From Thiomicrospira sp. XS5 (GTDB lineage: Bacteria > Pseudomonadota > Gammaproteobacteria > Thiomicrospirales > Thiomicrospiraceae): DNA of 64,000 nucleotides. Position 1 is the stretch's first letter; every line of letters starts with the position of its first letter. Below are positions 26,391 through 38,497 of this stretch, piece after piece. The stretch covers positions 1,178,001 to 1,242,000 of the forward strand of contig NZ_LQBO01000001.1 in NCBI RefSeq assembly GCF_001507555.1, read 5' to 3'. The position numbers and the translations under genes were made by a program. Below the pieces are notes generated by a model. It made no database searches and was not told the DNA's origin. It saw only the letters and a program-made list of their open reading frames with translations.

Positions 26391-27098
26391 TTAAGAGCCT
26401 GGTTTTTCGGCTTTAATCAGTTCAATGGTGAAAATCAGCGTTTCGTTTGGTCCGATGATGTCACCTGCGCCTTTGGAGCCATAACCCAATGACGGTGGCA
26501 CGAAAATTTCCCACTTCGCACCCGGCTTCATCATTTTCAAGGCTTCGCCCCAACCCGGAATGACATCGCCCATTTGGAATTCAATCGGCGTGCCGCGGCT
26601 GTAAGAGCTGTCGAATTCGGTGCCGTCAATCAAGGTACCTTTGTAGTTGGCGGTCAAGACATCGTCTTCTTTCGGCGTTGCGCCTTTGCCCGGCTCGATA
26701 ATGCGGTATTGCAAACCGCTTTTGGTGACTTTCACATCGTCACGTTTTTTGTTTTTCGCCAAAAAAGCTTCGCCTTTCTGAGCGTTGTCTTCCGCTAGTT
26801 TTTTACGGGCTTCGGCCTGCTTTTGCATGACCTGTTTTTTCACTTCATTGACTGCTTGTTGCATTTCAGCGTCGGTCAGGCGTAACGATTTGTTTTCCAT
26901 CACGTCCTGCATGCCCAGAACCAGTGCCGGAATGTCAATTTCAACGCCTTGTTGCTGGAAGTTCTTGGCCAGGTCGGAGCCCAGGGCATAACTGGCTTTC
27001 TTTTCAACGGAGTCCAATTTAGTGTCGTCGGCCAGCGCGGTGAGACCGGTGCTGGACAGCGTCGCAAGCAGAACCGTAGTGAGTAATTGTTTTTTCAT
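26391..27098 (-). CDS. FKBP-type peptidyl-prolyl isomerase, periplasmic (FkpA/Mip-like)
   Basis: The 235-residue protein has a signal peptide ending near ALA-DD (residue 23). An N-terminal helical dimerisation domain is followed by the FKBP domain (GLQYRIIEPGKGATPKEDDVLTA to TLIFTIELI). Active-site residues are present in YKGTLIDGTEFDSSY and VIPGWGEAL. It catalyses proline isomerisation and chaperones envelope proteins. It lies 23 bases downstream of trxB on the same strand, so co-transcription is likely. Confidence 0.93.
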   Translation of the reverse strand: MKKQLLTTVLLATLSSTGLTALADDTKLDSVEKKASYALGSDLAKNFQQQGVEIDIPALVLGMQDVMENKSLRLTDAEMQQAVNEVKKQVMQKQAEARKKLAEDNAQKGEAFLAKNKKRDDVKVTKSGLQYRIIEPGKGATPKEDDVLTANYKGTLIDGTEFDSSYSRGTPIEFQMGDVIPGWGEALKMMKPGAKWEIFVPPSLGYGSKGAGDIIGPNETLIFTIELIKAEKPGS

Positions 27099-27121
27099 AA
27101 ATGTCTCGAATAGTGATTGGA

Positions 27122-28419
<1,298 letters not shown>

Positions 28420-30918
28420 ATGGGATTTAAACAACCGAAATCAGCGGATATGGCGGACGACGTGCAAGACGCAGACGTTTCCGGCCGCCGTGTGCATTGG
28501 GTCGTGAAAGACGCCATTTTGCTGGCCTGCATCGGTTTGGCGTTTTTCCTGTTTATCGTCTTGTTCAGCTATCATCCGGGCGACCCGGGGTTCGACACTG
28601 TTAATGAAGGTCAAATGGCGGAAAATTACGGCGGCCGTACCGGGGCTTGGATTTCCTCGCTTATCTTGTACCTGTTTGGCATTTTCGGCTTTTTGATTCC
28701 GTTTGGCCTGCTGTTCGCCGGTATGGTGACCCTGAAAATCCGTGCCGGCTCGGAAATGGATTACGTGCATTTCGCCCTGAGTATGCTGGGGCTGGCGTTG
28801 TTGATTGTGTCCGGCGCAGGCCTGGCCGCTTTGTACCTGGAACCGCATAATGATTTGATTCAACTGCCTTACTCGGGCGGCGGGGTTCTGGGGTATGAGT
28901 TCAGCGCCTTTTTAGTCGACGGTATCGATTTATTGGGGGCCACCTTGGTCTTGCTGGTGATGTTTGCCATTGCCTTCAGTATGCTGACCAGTTTTTCCTG
29001 GATCACCATTATCGATTACACCGGGGTAATGGTCTGGAAGCTGTTGGATAAATTAAAACTGCAACTCGACGCTCTGCGTTCGGACTACGAAGATAAGCGT
29101 CAGTCTAAGCAAGAAGCGGCGGGAGCGGCAGAGTCGAAGGCCGCTAAATCACCGGCTATCTTAACGCCGCCTGCGCCGGCTAAACAAACCGAAAAAGCGG
29201 CTTTGGAACCGGTCAAGAAAAAACCGAAGGTCGTGGAAGCCCTGGCGGAAAAGGTTAAGTCGAAAAGCAAACAGATGCTGGAACACAAAGAGCCGGAATC
29301 CGATGCGCCGCGGGTGGAGCCGTCCATTGATATGGATAAACTGGATGACAGCGTGACCGAAACAGAAGGCGCGTCGGTTAAAGTGGGCAAAAAAGCCATT
29401 TCCAACAGTACCGTGCCGGAGGCACGTTCCGGCGAGTTGCCGAGTGTGGAATTACTGAATCCGGTGCCGGAGTATGACGAAGGCTTTTCCGAGGACGAGC
29501 TGACCAGCTTGTCGTTGTTGCTGGAAAAACGTTTGGAAGAATTCGGCGTGAAAGTGAAAGTCGAAGCGGTGCAACCGGGGCCGGTGGTCACGCGCTTTGA
29601 AGTCTTGCCGGCGGCCGGGGTCAAGGTCAGCCAAATCAATAATCTCGCCAAGGATTTGGCGCGGGTCTTGTCGGTCAAGTCTGTGCGTGTAGTCGACATC
29701 ATTCCGGGTAAATCCGTGGTTGGGATTGAAATTCCAAACGATGAACGTGAGGTGGTGAGCTTCCGTGAAGTGATTTCGTCCGATGAATTTCAGCACGCCA
29801 AGTCGCCATTGACGGTGGCGCTGGGGAAAGACATTGCCGGTAAAGCCGTGGTGGCCGACATCGCTAAGATGCCACACTTGTTGGTGGCGGGGACCACCGG
29901 TTCCGGTAAATCGGTCGGTGTGAACAGCATGATTTTGAGTATGCTCTATAAGAGCACGCCGGAAGAAGTGCGCCTGATTATGGTGGACCCGAAAATGCTG
30001 GAATTGTCGGTGTACGAAGACATTCCGCATTTGTTGACGCCGGTGGTCACGGATATGTCCGAAGCGGCTAATGCCTTGCGTTGGAGCGTGTATGAAATGG
30101 ACCGCCGTTATCAGTTGATGGCGAAGCTCGGGGTGCGCAATATTGCCGGGTACAATGCCAAAGTCAAAGGCGCGATTGAAAAGGGCGAACCGATTATCGA
30201 CCCGCTGTATCAGCAACCGGCCAACTTTGGACACGAAATGAGTGAGCCGCCACCGACCTTGGAACCCTTGCCCTACATTGTTGTGGTGGTGGACGAGTTC
30301 GCCGATATGATTATGGTGGTCGGTAAGGAAGTCGAGCAGTTGATTGCCCGTATCGCCCAGAAAGCGCGTGCCGCCGGGATTCACTTGATTTTGGCGACAC
30401 AACGGCCGTCGGTCAACGTCATCACCGGCTTGATCAAAGCCAACATCCCGACGCGGATTTCCTTTATGGTTAACACCAAAATCGATTCGCGTACCATTTT
30501 GGATCAAGGCGGCGCCGAGCAGTTGCTGGGCATGGGGGACATGTTATTCATGCCACCGGGCACCGGCAGCCCGAAACGGGTGCACGGCGCGTTTATGACG
30601 GATGAAGAAGTCCATAAGGTGGCGGAGTTCGTCAAATCGCAAGGCGAGCCGCAATACTTGGAAAGCGTGACTCAGGCCAATTCGGGGGAAAAGAACGACA
30701 GTCTGGCGGAAGATGCTGAACAGGATTTGCTTTACGACCAAGTGGTGGCGTTTGTGGTTGAGAACCAACGTGTGTCCGTGTCCTTGGTGCAACGTCAGTT
30801 CAAAATCGGCTATAACCGTGCGGCACGTATTGTCGAGGCGATGGAATCGGCCGGCGTGGTGTCGCCGATGAAAGCCAATGGCAATCGCGATGTGTTGGCG
30901 CCCAAACCGCAGGATTAA
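28420..30918 (+). CDS. ftsK: DNA translocase FtsK
   Basis: The 832-residue protein has four N-terminal membrane helices (up to about residue 190) and an acidic/lysine-rich linker. The motor domain has Walker A GTTGSGKS near residues 490-497 and Walker B VVVVDEFADM. A C-terminal gamma winged-helix domain (SVSLVQRQFKIGYNRAARIVEAM) reads KOPS. It moves chromosome ends and activates XerCD at the septum. The linker is short compared with E. coli FtsK. Confidence 0.96.
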   Translation: MGFKQPKSADMADDVQDADVSGRRVHWVVKDAILLACIGLAFFLFIVLFSYHPGDPGFDTVNEGQMAENYGGRTGAWISSLILYLFGIFGFLIPFGLLFAGMVTLKIRAGSEMDYVHFALSMLGLALLIVSGAGLAALYLEPHNDLIQLPYSGGGVLGYEFSAFLVDGIDLLGATLVLLVMFAIAFSMLTSFSWITIIDYTGVMVWKLLDKLKLQLDALRSDYEDKRQSKQEAAGAAESKAAKSPAILTPPAPAKQTEKAALEPVKKKPKVVEALAEKVKSKSKQMLEHKEPESDAPRVEPSIDMDKLDDSVTETEGASVKVGKKAISNSTVPEARSGELPSVELLNPVPEYDEGFSEDELTSLSLLLEKRLEEFGVKVKVEAVQPGPVVTRFEVLPAAGVKVSQINNLAKDLARVLSVKSVRVVDIIPGKSVVGIEIPNDEREVVSFREVISSDEFQHAKSPLTVALGKDIAGKAVVADIAKMPHLLVAGTTGSGKSVGVNSMILSMLYKSTPEEVRLIMVDPKMLELSVYEDIPHLLTPVVTDMSEAANALRWSVYEMDRRYQLMAKLGVRNIAGYNAKVKGAIEKGEPIIDPLYQQPANFGHEMSEPPPTLEPLPYIVVVVDEFADMIMVVGKEVEQLIARIAQKARAAGIHLILATQRPSVNVITGLIKANIPTRISFMVNTKIDSRTILDQGGAEQLLGMGDMLFMPPGTGSPKRVHGAFMTDEEVHKVAEFVKSQGEPQYLESVTQANSGEKNDSLAEDAEQDLLYDQVVAFVVENQRVSVSLVQRQFKIGYNRAARIVEAMESAGVVSPMKANGNRDVLAPKPQD

Positions 30919-31029
30919 TTTTTAACGAATCATAACTTTCTTGAAAACCGCCAGGCTTTTATACCCTTTAGGGTGTGGTGATTTCCGTTGGTGGGTTTTG
31001 AGAGCTTTTGTAGGAATATTGAATCGCTT

Positions 31030-31698
31030 ATGCAGTCGAATATGCAGTGTAATCCATTGAAGCGCCGCTCACGTGTGGCGCTGTTTTTCATCGGCCTCCT
31101 TTTGGTGTGGCCGATGCAGTTGGCCCTGGCGGCCAAAGCCCAAGTGGCGGACTTGAACCGTTTCGTGTCGAATCTGGAAACCTTCAGCGCCAGCTTCGAA
31201 CAAACTCAGCCGGAAGAAAACCTGTTTGAAATGAACCGTTCCAAAGGGTATTTCGTCATGCAGCGCCCGGGGCAACTGTTGTGGGTGTATGAAAAGCCGG
31301 ACCCGCAGAAAATCATTTCCGATGGCCGCAATGTCTGGGTGTACGACGTTGAGTTGGATCAAGCTACCGTGCGTCCGCTCAGCTCGGTGGAAGCGGATTT
31401 TCCGTTGAGTTGGCTGCTGTATAAAGAACCGCTGTCGGAACGTTTCAATATCATTCCCGGTGACGTGCGCAATGGGGAAAGCTGGTTCAACCTGACGCCG
31501 AAAGACGGCACCTTTTTCCAAAGTTTGGACGTGGCGATTGCTGACGGAAAGATGACGCAGATTTGGATGTACCAATCCACGGACAATATCACCAAAGTGA
31601 AGTTCAACCACATTCGTCAAAACCAGTCGGTGAACACCGCGGACTTCCACTTTACGCCGCCGAAAGGGGTGGACGTCATCGGTCAGCCGGTGCGATAA
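31030..31698 (+). CDS. lolA: Outer-membrane lipoprotein carrier LolA
   Basis: The ATG at 31030 gives 222 residues. An upstream TTG at 30988 is possible but adds a poor N-terminus. The signal peptide ends after QLALA. The mature part has the LolA pattern FVSNLETFSASFEQ, GYFVMQRPGQLLWVYEKPDPQ and ISDGRNVWVYD. It ferries lipoproteins across the periplasm. It is placed between ftsK and rarA, as in many gammaproteobacteria. Confidence 0.92.
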   Translation: MQSNMQCNPLKRRSRVALFFIGLLLVWPMQLALAAKAQVADLNRFVSNLETFSASFEQTQPEENLFEMNRSKGYFVMQRPGQLLWVYEKPDPQKIISDGRNVWVYDVELDQATVRPLSSVEADFPLSWLLYKEPLSERFNIIPGDVRNGESWFNLTPKDGTFFQSLDVAIADGKMTQIWMYQSTDNITKVKFNHIRQNQSVNTADFHFTPPKGVDVIGQPVR

Positions 31699-31713
31699 AG
31701 GCCAGATAAAACG

Positions 31714-33069
31714 ATGGAAACCCACGTTTATCAACCGCTTTCCGACCGCTTGCGACCGCAGGCGCTGGACGAGTTTGTCGGGCAGACGCACTTGCTGGGG
31801 CCGGGGCGCGCCTTGTCGAAAATGTTTGAATCCGGGCGCATGCATTCGATGATTTTTTGGGGGCCGCCGGGCACCGGAAAAACTACCTTGGCGCGGTTGA
31901 TTGCCAAACAGTCCGGTTTGCAGTTTTTAAGCTTGTCAGCGGTGTTGGACGGGGTTAAGGAAGTGCGGGCCGCCGTTGAGCAGGCCAAACTGCATCGTTC
32001 CCAGTTTCAGGAAGGTTCGCTGTTGTTTGTGGATGAGGTGCATCGTTTCAACAAAGCCCAGCAGGACGCCTTTTTACCCTTTGTGGAAGACGGCACTTTC
32101 GTGTTCATTGGTGCGACCACTGAGAACCCGTCGTTTGAATTGAATAACGCTTTGCTATCGCGGGCGCGAGTGTATGTCTTGCGCTCGCTGGACGACGAAG
32201 ATTTGGCGGAAGTCTTAGAGCGCGCCGTCCGCTTGATGAGCGATGAAATGGCGCAAACCTTGGTGTTGGAAGAGGACGCCAAGCAGTCGCTGATTCAGTT
32301 TTCCGACGGCGATGCGAGACGCTTGCTGAACTTGTTGGAACAGGCGGTGGACTTTGCCGAGTTCCGTGAGGAAGAGAATACACCACACCCTGAAGGGTAT
32401 AAAGGCCAGGTGGTTTTGACCGAAGCCAATTGTCGTGAGGTGGTGCTGGGCGGCGTGCGGCGTTTCGATAAAGGCGGCGAAGCCTTTTACGATCAGATTT
32501 CCGCCTTGCATAAGTCCGTGCGCGGTTCCGACCCGAATGCGGCCTTGTATTGGCTGACGCGCATGTTGGACGGCGGCGTGGATGCACGTTATTTATCGCG
32601 CCGTTTGGTTCGCATGGCCAGTGAAGACATTGGCAATGCCGATGTGCGTGCCTTGGAAGTCACGGTCAATGCCGCAGAGGCCTATGAACGACTCGGTTCG
32701 CCGGAAGGCGATTTGGCACTGGCGCAGGCGGCGGTTTATCTGGCGGTGGCCCCGAAATCCAATGCGGTGTACATGGGGTATAAAGCGGCTTTGAAAGACA
32801 TTAAAGAACACGGTTCCTACGATGTGCCGTTGCATTTGCGTAATGCACCGACCAAGCTGATGCAAAATATGGGCTACGGCGAGGGTTATCGTTACGCGCA
32901 TGACGAACCCGAGGCCTACGCCGCGGGTGAGAGTTATTTTCCGGAAGAAATGCTGGAGCGCGATTATTATCAACCGGTCAACCGCGGCCTGGAAATCAAA
33001 ATCGCCGATAAGATGCAGCGCCTCAGACAAATGGATGCGCAATCCCCAATCAAAAGGAGAGAGTCTTGA
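31714..33069 (+). CDS. rarA: Replication-associated recombination protein RarA (MgsA)
   Basis: The 451-residue AAA+ ATPase has Walker A GPPGTGKTTL, Walker B FVDEVHRF, sensor GATTENPSFELN and the C-terminal RarA tetramerisation domain (YLAVAPKSNAVYMGY, DVPLHLRNAPTKLMQ). It acts at stalled replication forks. Its stop overlaps the crcB start by four bases. Confidence 0.95.
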   Translation: METHVYQPLSDRLRPQALDEFVGQTHLLGPGRALSKMFESGRMHSMIFWGPPGTGKTTLARLIAKQSGLQFLSLSAVLDGVKEVRAAVEQAKLHRSQFQEGSLLFVDEVHRFNKAQQDAFLPFVEDGTFVFIGATTENPSFELNNALLSRARVYVLRSLDDEDLAEVLERAVRLMSDEMAQTLVLEEDAKQSLIQFSDGDARRLLNLLEQAVDFAEFREEENTPHPEGYKGQVVLTEANCREVVLGGVRRFDKGGEAFYDQISALHKSVRGSDPNAALYWLTRMLDGGVDARYLSRRLVRMASEDIGNADVRALEVTVNAAEAYERLGSPEGDLALAQAAVYLAVAPKSNAVYMGYKAALKDIKEHGSYDVPLHLRNAPTKLMQNMGYGEGYRYAHDEPEAYAAGESYFPEEMLERDYYQPVNRGLEIKIADKMQRLRQMDAQSPIKRRES

Positions 33070-33467
33070 TTCACTCGTTTCATATCTGGCAGTTGGTCGC
33101 CGTCGGGCTGGGTGGTTCCTTAGGCGCCATGGCGAGGTTTGTGGTGTCCAACCAAATGTATACCTGGTTGGGGCGGGATTTTGCCTGGGGCACCTTGACG
33201 GTCAATGTATTGGGGTCGTTCATTATCGGGCTGTTGACGATTCTGATGATCGACAAAGTACAATTGTCGGTGGAAATGCGTTCTTTTTTAATCGTCGGTT
33301 TTCTTGGGGCCTTTACGACGTTTTCGACGTTTTCGTTTGAAACCTACTCGTTTTTGCAAACCGGCGACGTGACCAAAGCCATGCTCAATATCGTGGTGAG
33401 CGTTCTGTCCGGTTTGGTGGCCGTGTGGCTCGGGATTTTAGCTGGCAAACATTTTTTCAGTCCGTAA
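33066..33467 (+). CDS. crcB: Fluoride ion channel CrcB/FluC
   Basis: The 133-residue protein has four membrane helices and the family motifs GGSLGAMARF, GTLTVNVLGSF and GFLGAFTTFSTFSFE, which line the Na+ and F- sites. It exports fluoride as a dimer. Start codon is TTG, in a TTGA overlap with the rarA stop. No fluoride riboswitch is expected or seen because the gene is translationally coupled. Confidence 0.95.
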   Translation: MIHSFHIWQLVAVGLGGSLGAMARFVVSNQMYTWLGRDFAWGTLTVNVLGSFIIGLLTILMIDKVQLSVEMRSFLIVGFLGAFTTFSTFSFETYSFLQTGDVTKAMLNIVVSVLSGLVAVWLGILAGKHFFSP

Positions 33468-33528
33468 AATAGTCACCTATTCTGTGTCCACGATTTAATA
33501 GCACAACACGTTATTCACTTTTAATTAA

Positions 33529-34833
<1,305 letters not shown>

Positions 34834-34864
34834 GTGCGCATCGGCACTTTCATCGTTTATATCG

Positions 34865-34893
34865 AAAACCACCAGGCCTGGTGGTTTTTTTAT
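34865..34893 (+). terminator. Terminator after serS built on the CCAGGCCTGG palindrome
   Basis: 24-base perfect palindrome at 34865-34888 centred on AGGCCT, followed by further T residues. Confidence 0.9.
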
Positions 34894-35030
34894 ATGAGCT
34901 AGAAGGCGGTTTTCTGGGTTTTGAAACGCTTTCGCTGTATTCGCTTTGCATTTGGCGACAGCGGGAAAAGGGCGAAGCCTTGGCGGCGGAAAAAGTTTTG
35001 TAAAAAAAGGGTAAAAAACGCCGGAAACGC

Positions 35031-35058
35031 TTGCAATTATCCGGCATCCCTCTATAAT
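35031..35058 (+). promoter_or_regulatory. Promoter of tRNA-Ser
   Basis: TTGCAA at 35031-35036 and TATAAT at 35053-35058 with a 16-base spacer, 13 bases before the tRNA. Confidence 0.75.
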
Positions 35059-35071
35059 ACGCACCTGATTT

Positions 35072-35162
35072 GGTGGACTGGCTGAGTGGTTGAAGGCGGC
35101 GGTCTTGAAAACCGTTGTAGGTTAGTAGCCTACCTGGGGTTCGAATCCCTAGTCCACCGCCA
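35072..35162 (+). tRNA. tRNA-Ser (anticodon UGA)
   Basis: 91 bases with a 7-bp acceptor stem (GGTGGAC/GTCCACC), GCTGAGTGG D-arm, anticodon loop CTTGAAA giving TGA, a long variable arm typical of serine tRNAs, T-loop GGTTCGAATCC and an encoded CCA end. Confidence 0.97.
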
Positions 35163-35239
35163 TTTAATTTCAAAGGTTGTGTTATTTGACAGCTTTTAAA
35201 ATTGCGATGGGAAAAGGCATTAAAAGCGCTGAAAATGGC

Positions 35240-35268
35240 TTGACAAGATGTTCTTAACTCCCTAGAAT
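35240..35268 (+). promoter_or_regulatory. Promoter of tRNA-Arg
   Basis: TTGACA at 35240-35245 and TAGAAT at 35263-35268 with a 17-base spacer, 19 bases before the tRNA. Confidence 0.8.
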
Positions 35269-35287
35269 ACGCACTTCATTTCGATAT

Positions 35288-35364
35288 GCGCCCGTAGCTC
35301 AACTGGATAGAGTACTCGGCTACGAACCGAGCGGTTAGGGGTTCGACTCCCTTCGGGCGCGCCA
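35288..35364 (+). tRNA. tRNA-Arg (anticodon ACG)
   Basis: 77 bases with a 7-bp acceptor stem GCGCCCG/CGGGCGC, anticodon loop CTACGAA giving ACG (read as ICG after deamination), T-loop GTTCGACTC and an encoded CCA. Confidence 0.97.
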
Positions 35365-35371
35365 TTATTCC

Positions 35372-35406
35372 AAAGCCCTGTCATGGTTTCATGACAGGGC
35401 TTTTTT
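35372..35406 (+). terminator. Rho-independent terminator after tRNA-Arg
   Basis: 14-base perfect arms (35372-35385 and 35390-35403) with a GTTT loop and a T-run. Confidence 0.95.
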
Positions 35407-35629
35407 GTTTTCGGCTTCCCGAAAAAGGGATGTCTGTTTTGATTCAATCATTTTTGTTTTCAGTAAGCTTGAGTGCTTTGTTGTTTAGGCCTTGCTGCCG
35501 GTCGTCTAATTAGTTGTATTTCCAAATAATTTGTTATTTCGCTAAATTCTTGAGGAAGTCTTGACGCTCAGGTGGGAGGTTGTTAGGCTTTTAAACCTGT
35601 ATATAAAAAATCCTTGTTAAAGGTTCACT

Positions 35630-38230
35630 ATGTTGCGCGTCTCCAAGATTCTATTCCCGTTTATTGCTATTGTGCTTGTCGCCTGTAACCTGCCATCCGA
35701 GACCAAACCGTCTGAAAATTCGGCTAAAGCGAGCAAGTCTAAAGCCTATACCGATCCGTTTTATGCGCCTCTGAATGGCGTGTCGTTGAGCCAATATGAA
35801 AACGAAGGTGGCGGTTTGTTGAAGGTGACGGAAAAGAACGATTTTGATTTGCTGCTGACGTCTCCGGGAACAACGACCGTGGTTGATACGCGTGGCATGG
35901 TGTCTTTGGGGTTGGAGAGGGGAACCTTGTATAAACAGCGTTTTGAAGGGTATTTGTGGCGCTGGCATAAACGAAGCGACCCGATGCCGTATCTTGGGCG
36001 ATTGACGATTCAACAAAAGAGTGGTCGAAAAACGGTGATTACAGGGTCTTTTTGGGCGCGTTTCTATGAAGGTAAGGTTTTTGGAAACAGTCCTGCCAAC
36101 CTGGGGACGTTGCGAGAAGGGTTTGTTGAGAAGTATGACCGGAAAGGTCGCCTGGTCAGTCGGGAGTACCATGTTTATCGTTACTCCTGGCGCTATTCAA
36201 GTTTAATGAAGCGCAGTAACGCGTCGAGTTATAAATATTACACTCAAAGAAGACTGCCCTTTATCGAAAAAGAAACCGGGCAGAAGCCCTATTATGGGTC
36301 GATGCTGCCGCAATACGAATTTGTTTTGCCAAAACCTCAGGTGCTTGTGAAAGCCTTTCCGGATGACCCGAAACGTTCGAGCTATATTCGTGAGGAATCT
36401 TTGGCCAAGGCGCTAAAAGCGAAGCAGATCTACCCTCGTCATTTATTGATTACCCCGCCTAAACCGGCTTACTTGGGTCGGTATGACTTATCGGGGCGGA
36501 CGACTAAACGCGATCCAAACCGGAAATATTACTCTTGGGAGTCGCCGTTTGTGCGTGACTTAATCACCGAGACGACTTATTTACAATCCTACAGTCGGAA
36601 CACCCCAGTGTTGACGTTGCCGTCGTATCAGAAAATGGTGGCGACAATCCAACAACCGGAAAATGCCGCTTGTATGGGGAAAACCCGAGGCGTGGCGGTG
36701 TTGACGGGGCGTTGCGATGCGAAAGCTCCGGTGTTTCCGTTAACGGTTTTGACGCAAATGCCCAATGATCAGTTTTTGATTAATGTCTGGACGGATGCGA
36801 ATAAGCGCTCGACCTATTTGTTGAGCGGAACGCGGGATCTGGAAAGGGGCTATTATAAGTGGTCCGTGGATGTCTTTATGATTGAGAAGCCTTTTTCAAC
36901 GAAAGAGACTCTGCAGGCGTTATCGACCGGCAAGGATTCGACGTCCGTGCAGTTGGCTGGGTTTGCGGAAACGAAACAAGACCAGTTGGCCTGTCGTAAG
37001 ATGGTTCAGTCTGTCCAAAGTGCGGAAAACGCTTTGCAAGGTTCGATGAGGCTAGAGGAGAAGTTGGACAGCTACGAAAGAAATGTGGATATTTGGGACA
37101 ATATGGGCTGGGCCGTCGAGAATATCAAGAGCGATTATTCGCCGTCCGCTTTATTCAAGAGTACGGTGTGGGACGATAGCGTTCAATTCGAAAAAGACTT
37201 CAAGCAGTCCGTCCGGCGTTTTACGCAAAACAAAAATGTTAATAACAGTGTGTGTCAGCCGGATAAGGCGCGAATGGATGAACTGACGGCGGCGCTTAAC
37301 GCGCGTTCCAAGCAGATATCCGATACCTTGGATTGGCTGGATGACACTTATTATGCTCAGGCTCAGAAAAAGACTCGCGAAATTTATGCTTGGCGCGGGC
37401 GACTTAAAGAAGCCAAGCAGCAAATGGCCATGAACCAACTCATTACCAAAATGAATCAATCCTTTGCAAGGGATGAGGCTTACCGTCGCAAGGAGCGGGC
37501 GGAAATGGATTTGGCCGTACGAAGATCAAAAGACTCCGTTAAAGCGCAAATCGCCGACGTGCAAGCCCGCAATAAAGCGTATTTTGATAATCACAAACCG
37601 GTCTATACCCAATCCATCCCGGTGGTGGTGCCGGTGAAGCTCCCGAATCGCAGTTTGGACACCACGGCGGTTGCCAAAGCACCTGAGCCAAAATCCAACT
37701 CACGCTTGTCCACGAAAGAGGCGATTGAGCAGGCAAAAGCGAAAACGGAAAGCCTTAACCAACCGGTTGATGTGGCCCAAGCCGGTAAGAATGGGGCGGG
37801 GGCGGATAAAGCTTCTGAGGCATCGGGCGCGGCTTCGGAGTCTTCCGTGCGTCGCGGTGATGGCGGTGCGGCCATGTGCGCGGTGGGTAACCGAAATAGC
37901 ACCAATACCGCGAGTGATGAAGCTTACTATTATCACTATGGCCGAACCATTTCCCCGTTGCAGGCCGATAAAGAGGTGCGGAAAAAACTTCCCGACCATT
38001 ACTCAGAAGTACCATCTTGTTGGCGTAATAAAGAGGGACAAGTGGGCGCGATGGTGGTGGTTGTCTATGGTGGAAAAGATTCTAAGGGCACCCCGTATCA
38101 GCGCTACGGCATGGGCTTTGGCCAATCGGTGGGGGCGGCGGAAGCCAATGCCGTCGCGAATTTGAAGATGCGCGACTGGAACTGGACGACAGCCAAAGGT
38201 TATAAAGTGGTTTTCTCTAAAAAGTATTAA
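35630..38230 (+). CDS. Large lipoprotein of unknown function
   Basis: The 866-residue protein has a lipoprotein signal with LVAC lipobox (Cys19). Asn at +2 suggests outer-membrane sorting. The first half is rich in Tyr, Lys and Arg. A Lys/Arg/Glu-rich helical, coiled-coil-like part spans about residues 460-660. A Lys/Ala/Ser-rich linker follows. The compact C-terminal domain (about residues 745-866) has two Cys (AMCAVG, VPSCW) and a GFGQSVGAAEANAVANL pattern. I do not recognise a family. The C-terminal pattern is vaguely like DUF4189-type domains. It stands alone after the tRNA pair, with its own upstream region. Confidence 0.75.
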   Translation: MLRVSKILFPFIAIVLVACNLPSETKPSENSAKASKSKAYTDPFYAPLNGVSLSQYENEGGGLLKVTEKNDFDLLLTSPGTTTVVDTRGMVSLGLERGTLYKQRFEGYLWRWHKRSDPMPYLGRLTIQQKSGRKTVITGSFWARFYEGKVFGNSPANLGTLREGFVEKYDRKGRLVSREYHVYRYSWRYSSLMKRSNASSYKYYTQRRLPFIEKETGQKPYYGSMLPQYEFVLPKPQVLVKAFPDDPKRSSYIREESLAKALKAKQIYPRHLLITPPKPAYLGRYDLSGRTTKRDPNRKYYSWESPFVRDLITETTYLQSYSRNTPVLTLPSYQKMVATIQQPENAACMGKTRGVAVLTGRCDAKAPVFPLTVLTQMPNDQFLINVWTDANKRSTYLLSGTRDLERGYYKWSVDVFMIEKPFSTKETLQALSTGKDSTSVQLAGFAETKQDQLACRKMVQSVQSAENALQGSMRLEEKLDSYERNVDIWDNMGWAVENIKSDYSPSALFKSTVWDDSVQFEKDFKQSVRRFTQNKNVNNSVCQPDKARMDELTAALNARSKQISDTLDWLDDTYYAQAQKKTREIYAWRGRLKEAKQQMAMNQLITKMNQSFARDEAYRRKERAEMDLAVRRSKDSVKAQIADVQARNKAYFDNHKPVYTQSIPVVVPVKLPNRSLDTTAVAKAPEPKSNSRLSTKEAIEQAKAKTESLNQPVDVAQAGKNGAGADKASEASGAASESSVRRGDGGAAMCAVGNRNSTNTASDEAYYYHYGRTISPLQADKEVRKKLPDHYSEVPSCWRNKEGQVGAMVVVVYGGKDSKGTPYQRYGMGFGQSVGAAEANAVANLKMRDWNWTTAKGYKVVFSKKY

Positions 38231-38497
38231 CCTTTCGTCCGGTTGTGGCATTGCATTTTGAGGGTGTTCTCTCTCAAAAAAACCATCCGGTTGGCCGTTG
38301 TTAACGCCAGCTGCTAACGCCAAGTGTTTTGGTAACTAATGATGCGTTTCCTGCACCAACTCAGTTCATATGGTGGTTTTTTTTACCTGTCAGTAAAAAA
38401 CGATTCCTATAACATTATGATTTAATAAAACTAATTTTTTTTGGTATGGCATATGTTTTACCAGTTTAAATTGGGTTTGATTATAGGAGGGGCGATT

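Noticed and set aside
29452-30507. Long His/Asn-rich ORF opposite ftsK
   Set aside because: It is the antisense of a certain gene and its composition reflects reverse-complemented Asp/Val/Met codons.
33066-33100. Fluoride riboswitch before crcB
   Set aside because: crcB overlaps the end of rarA, leaving no leader in which a riboswitch could fold.
35072-35410. Possible integration site for a mobile island at the tRNA pair
   Set aside because: No integrase gene and no repeat of a tRNA 3' end were found downstream within the window.
34850-35447. Short minus-strand ORFs across the two tRNA genes
   Set aside because: They are antisense translations of the tRNAs and flanks, a well-known annotation artefact.
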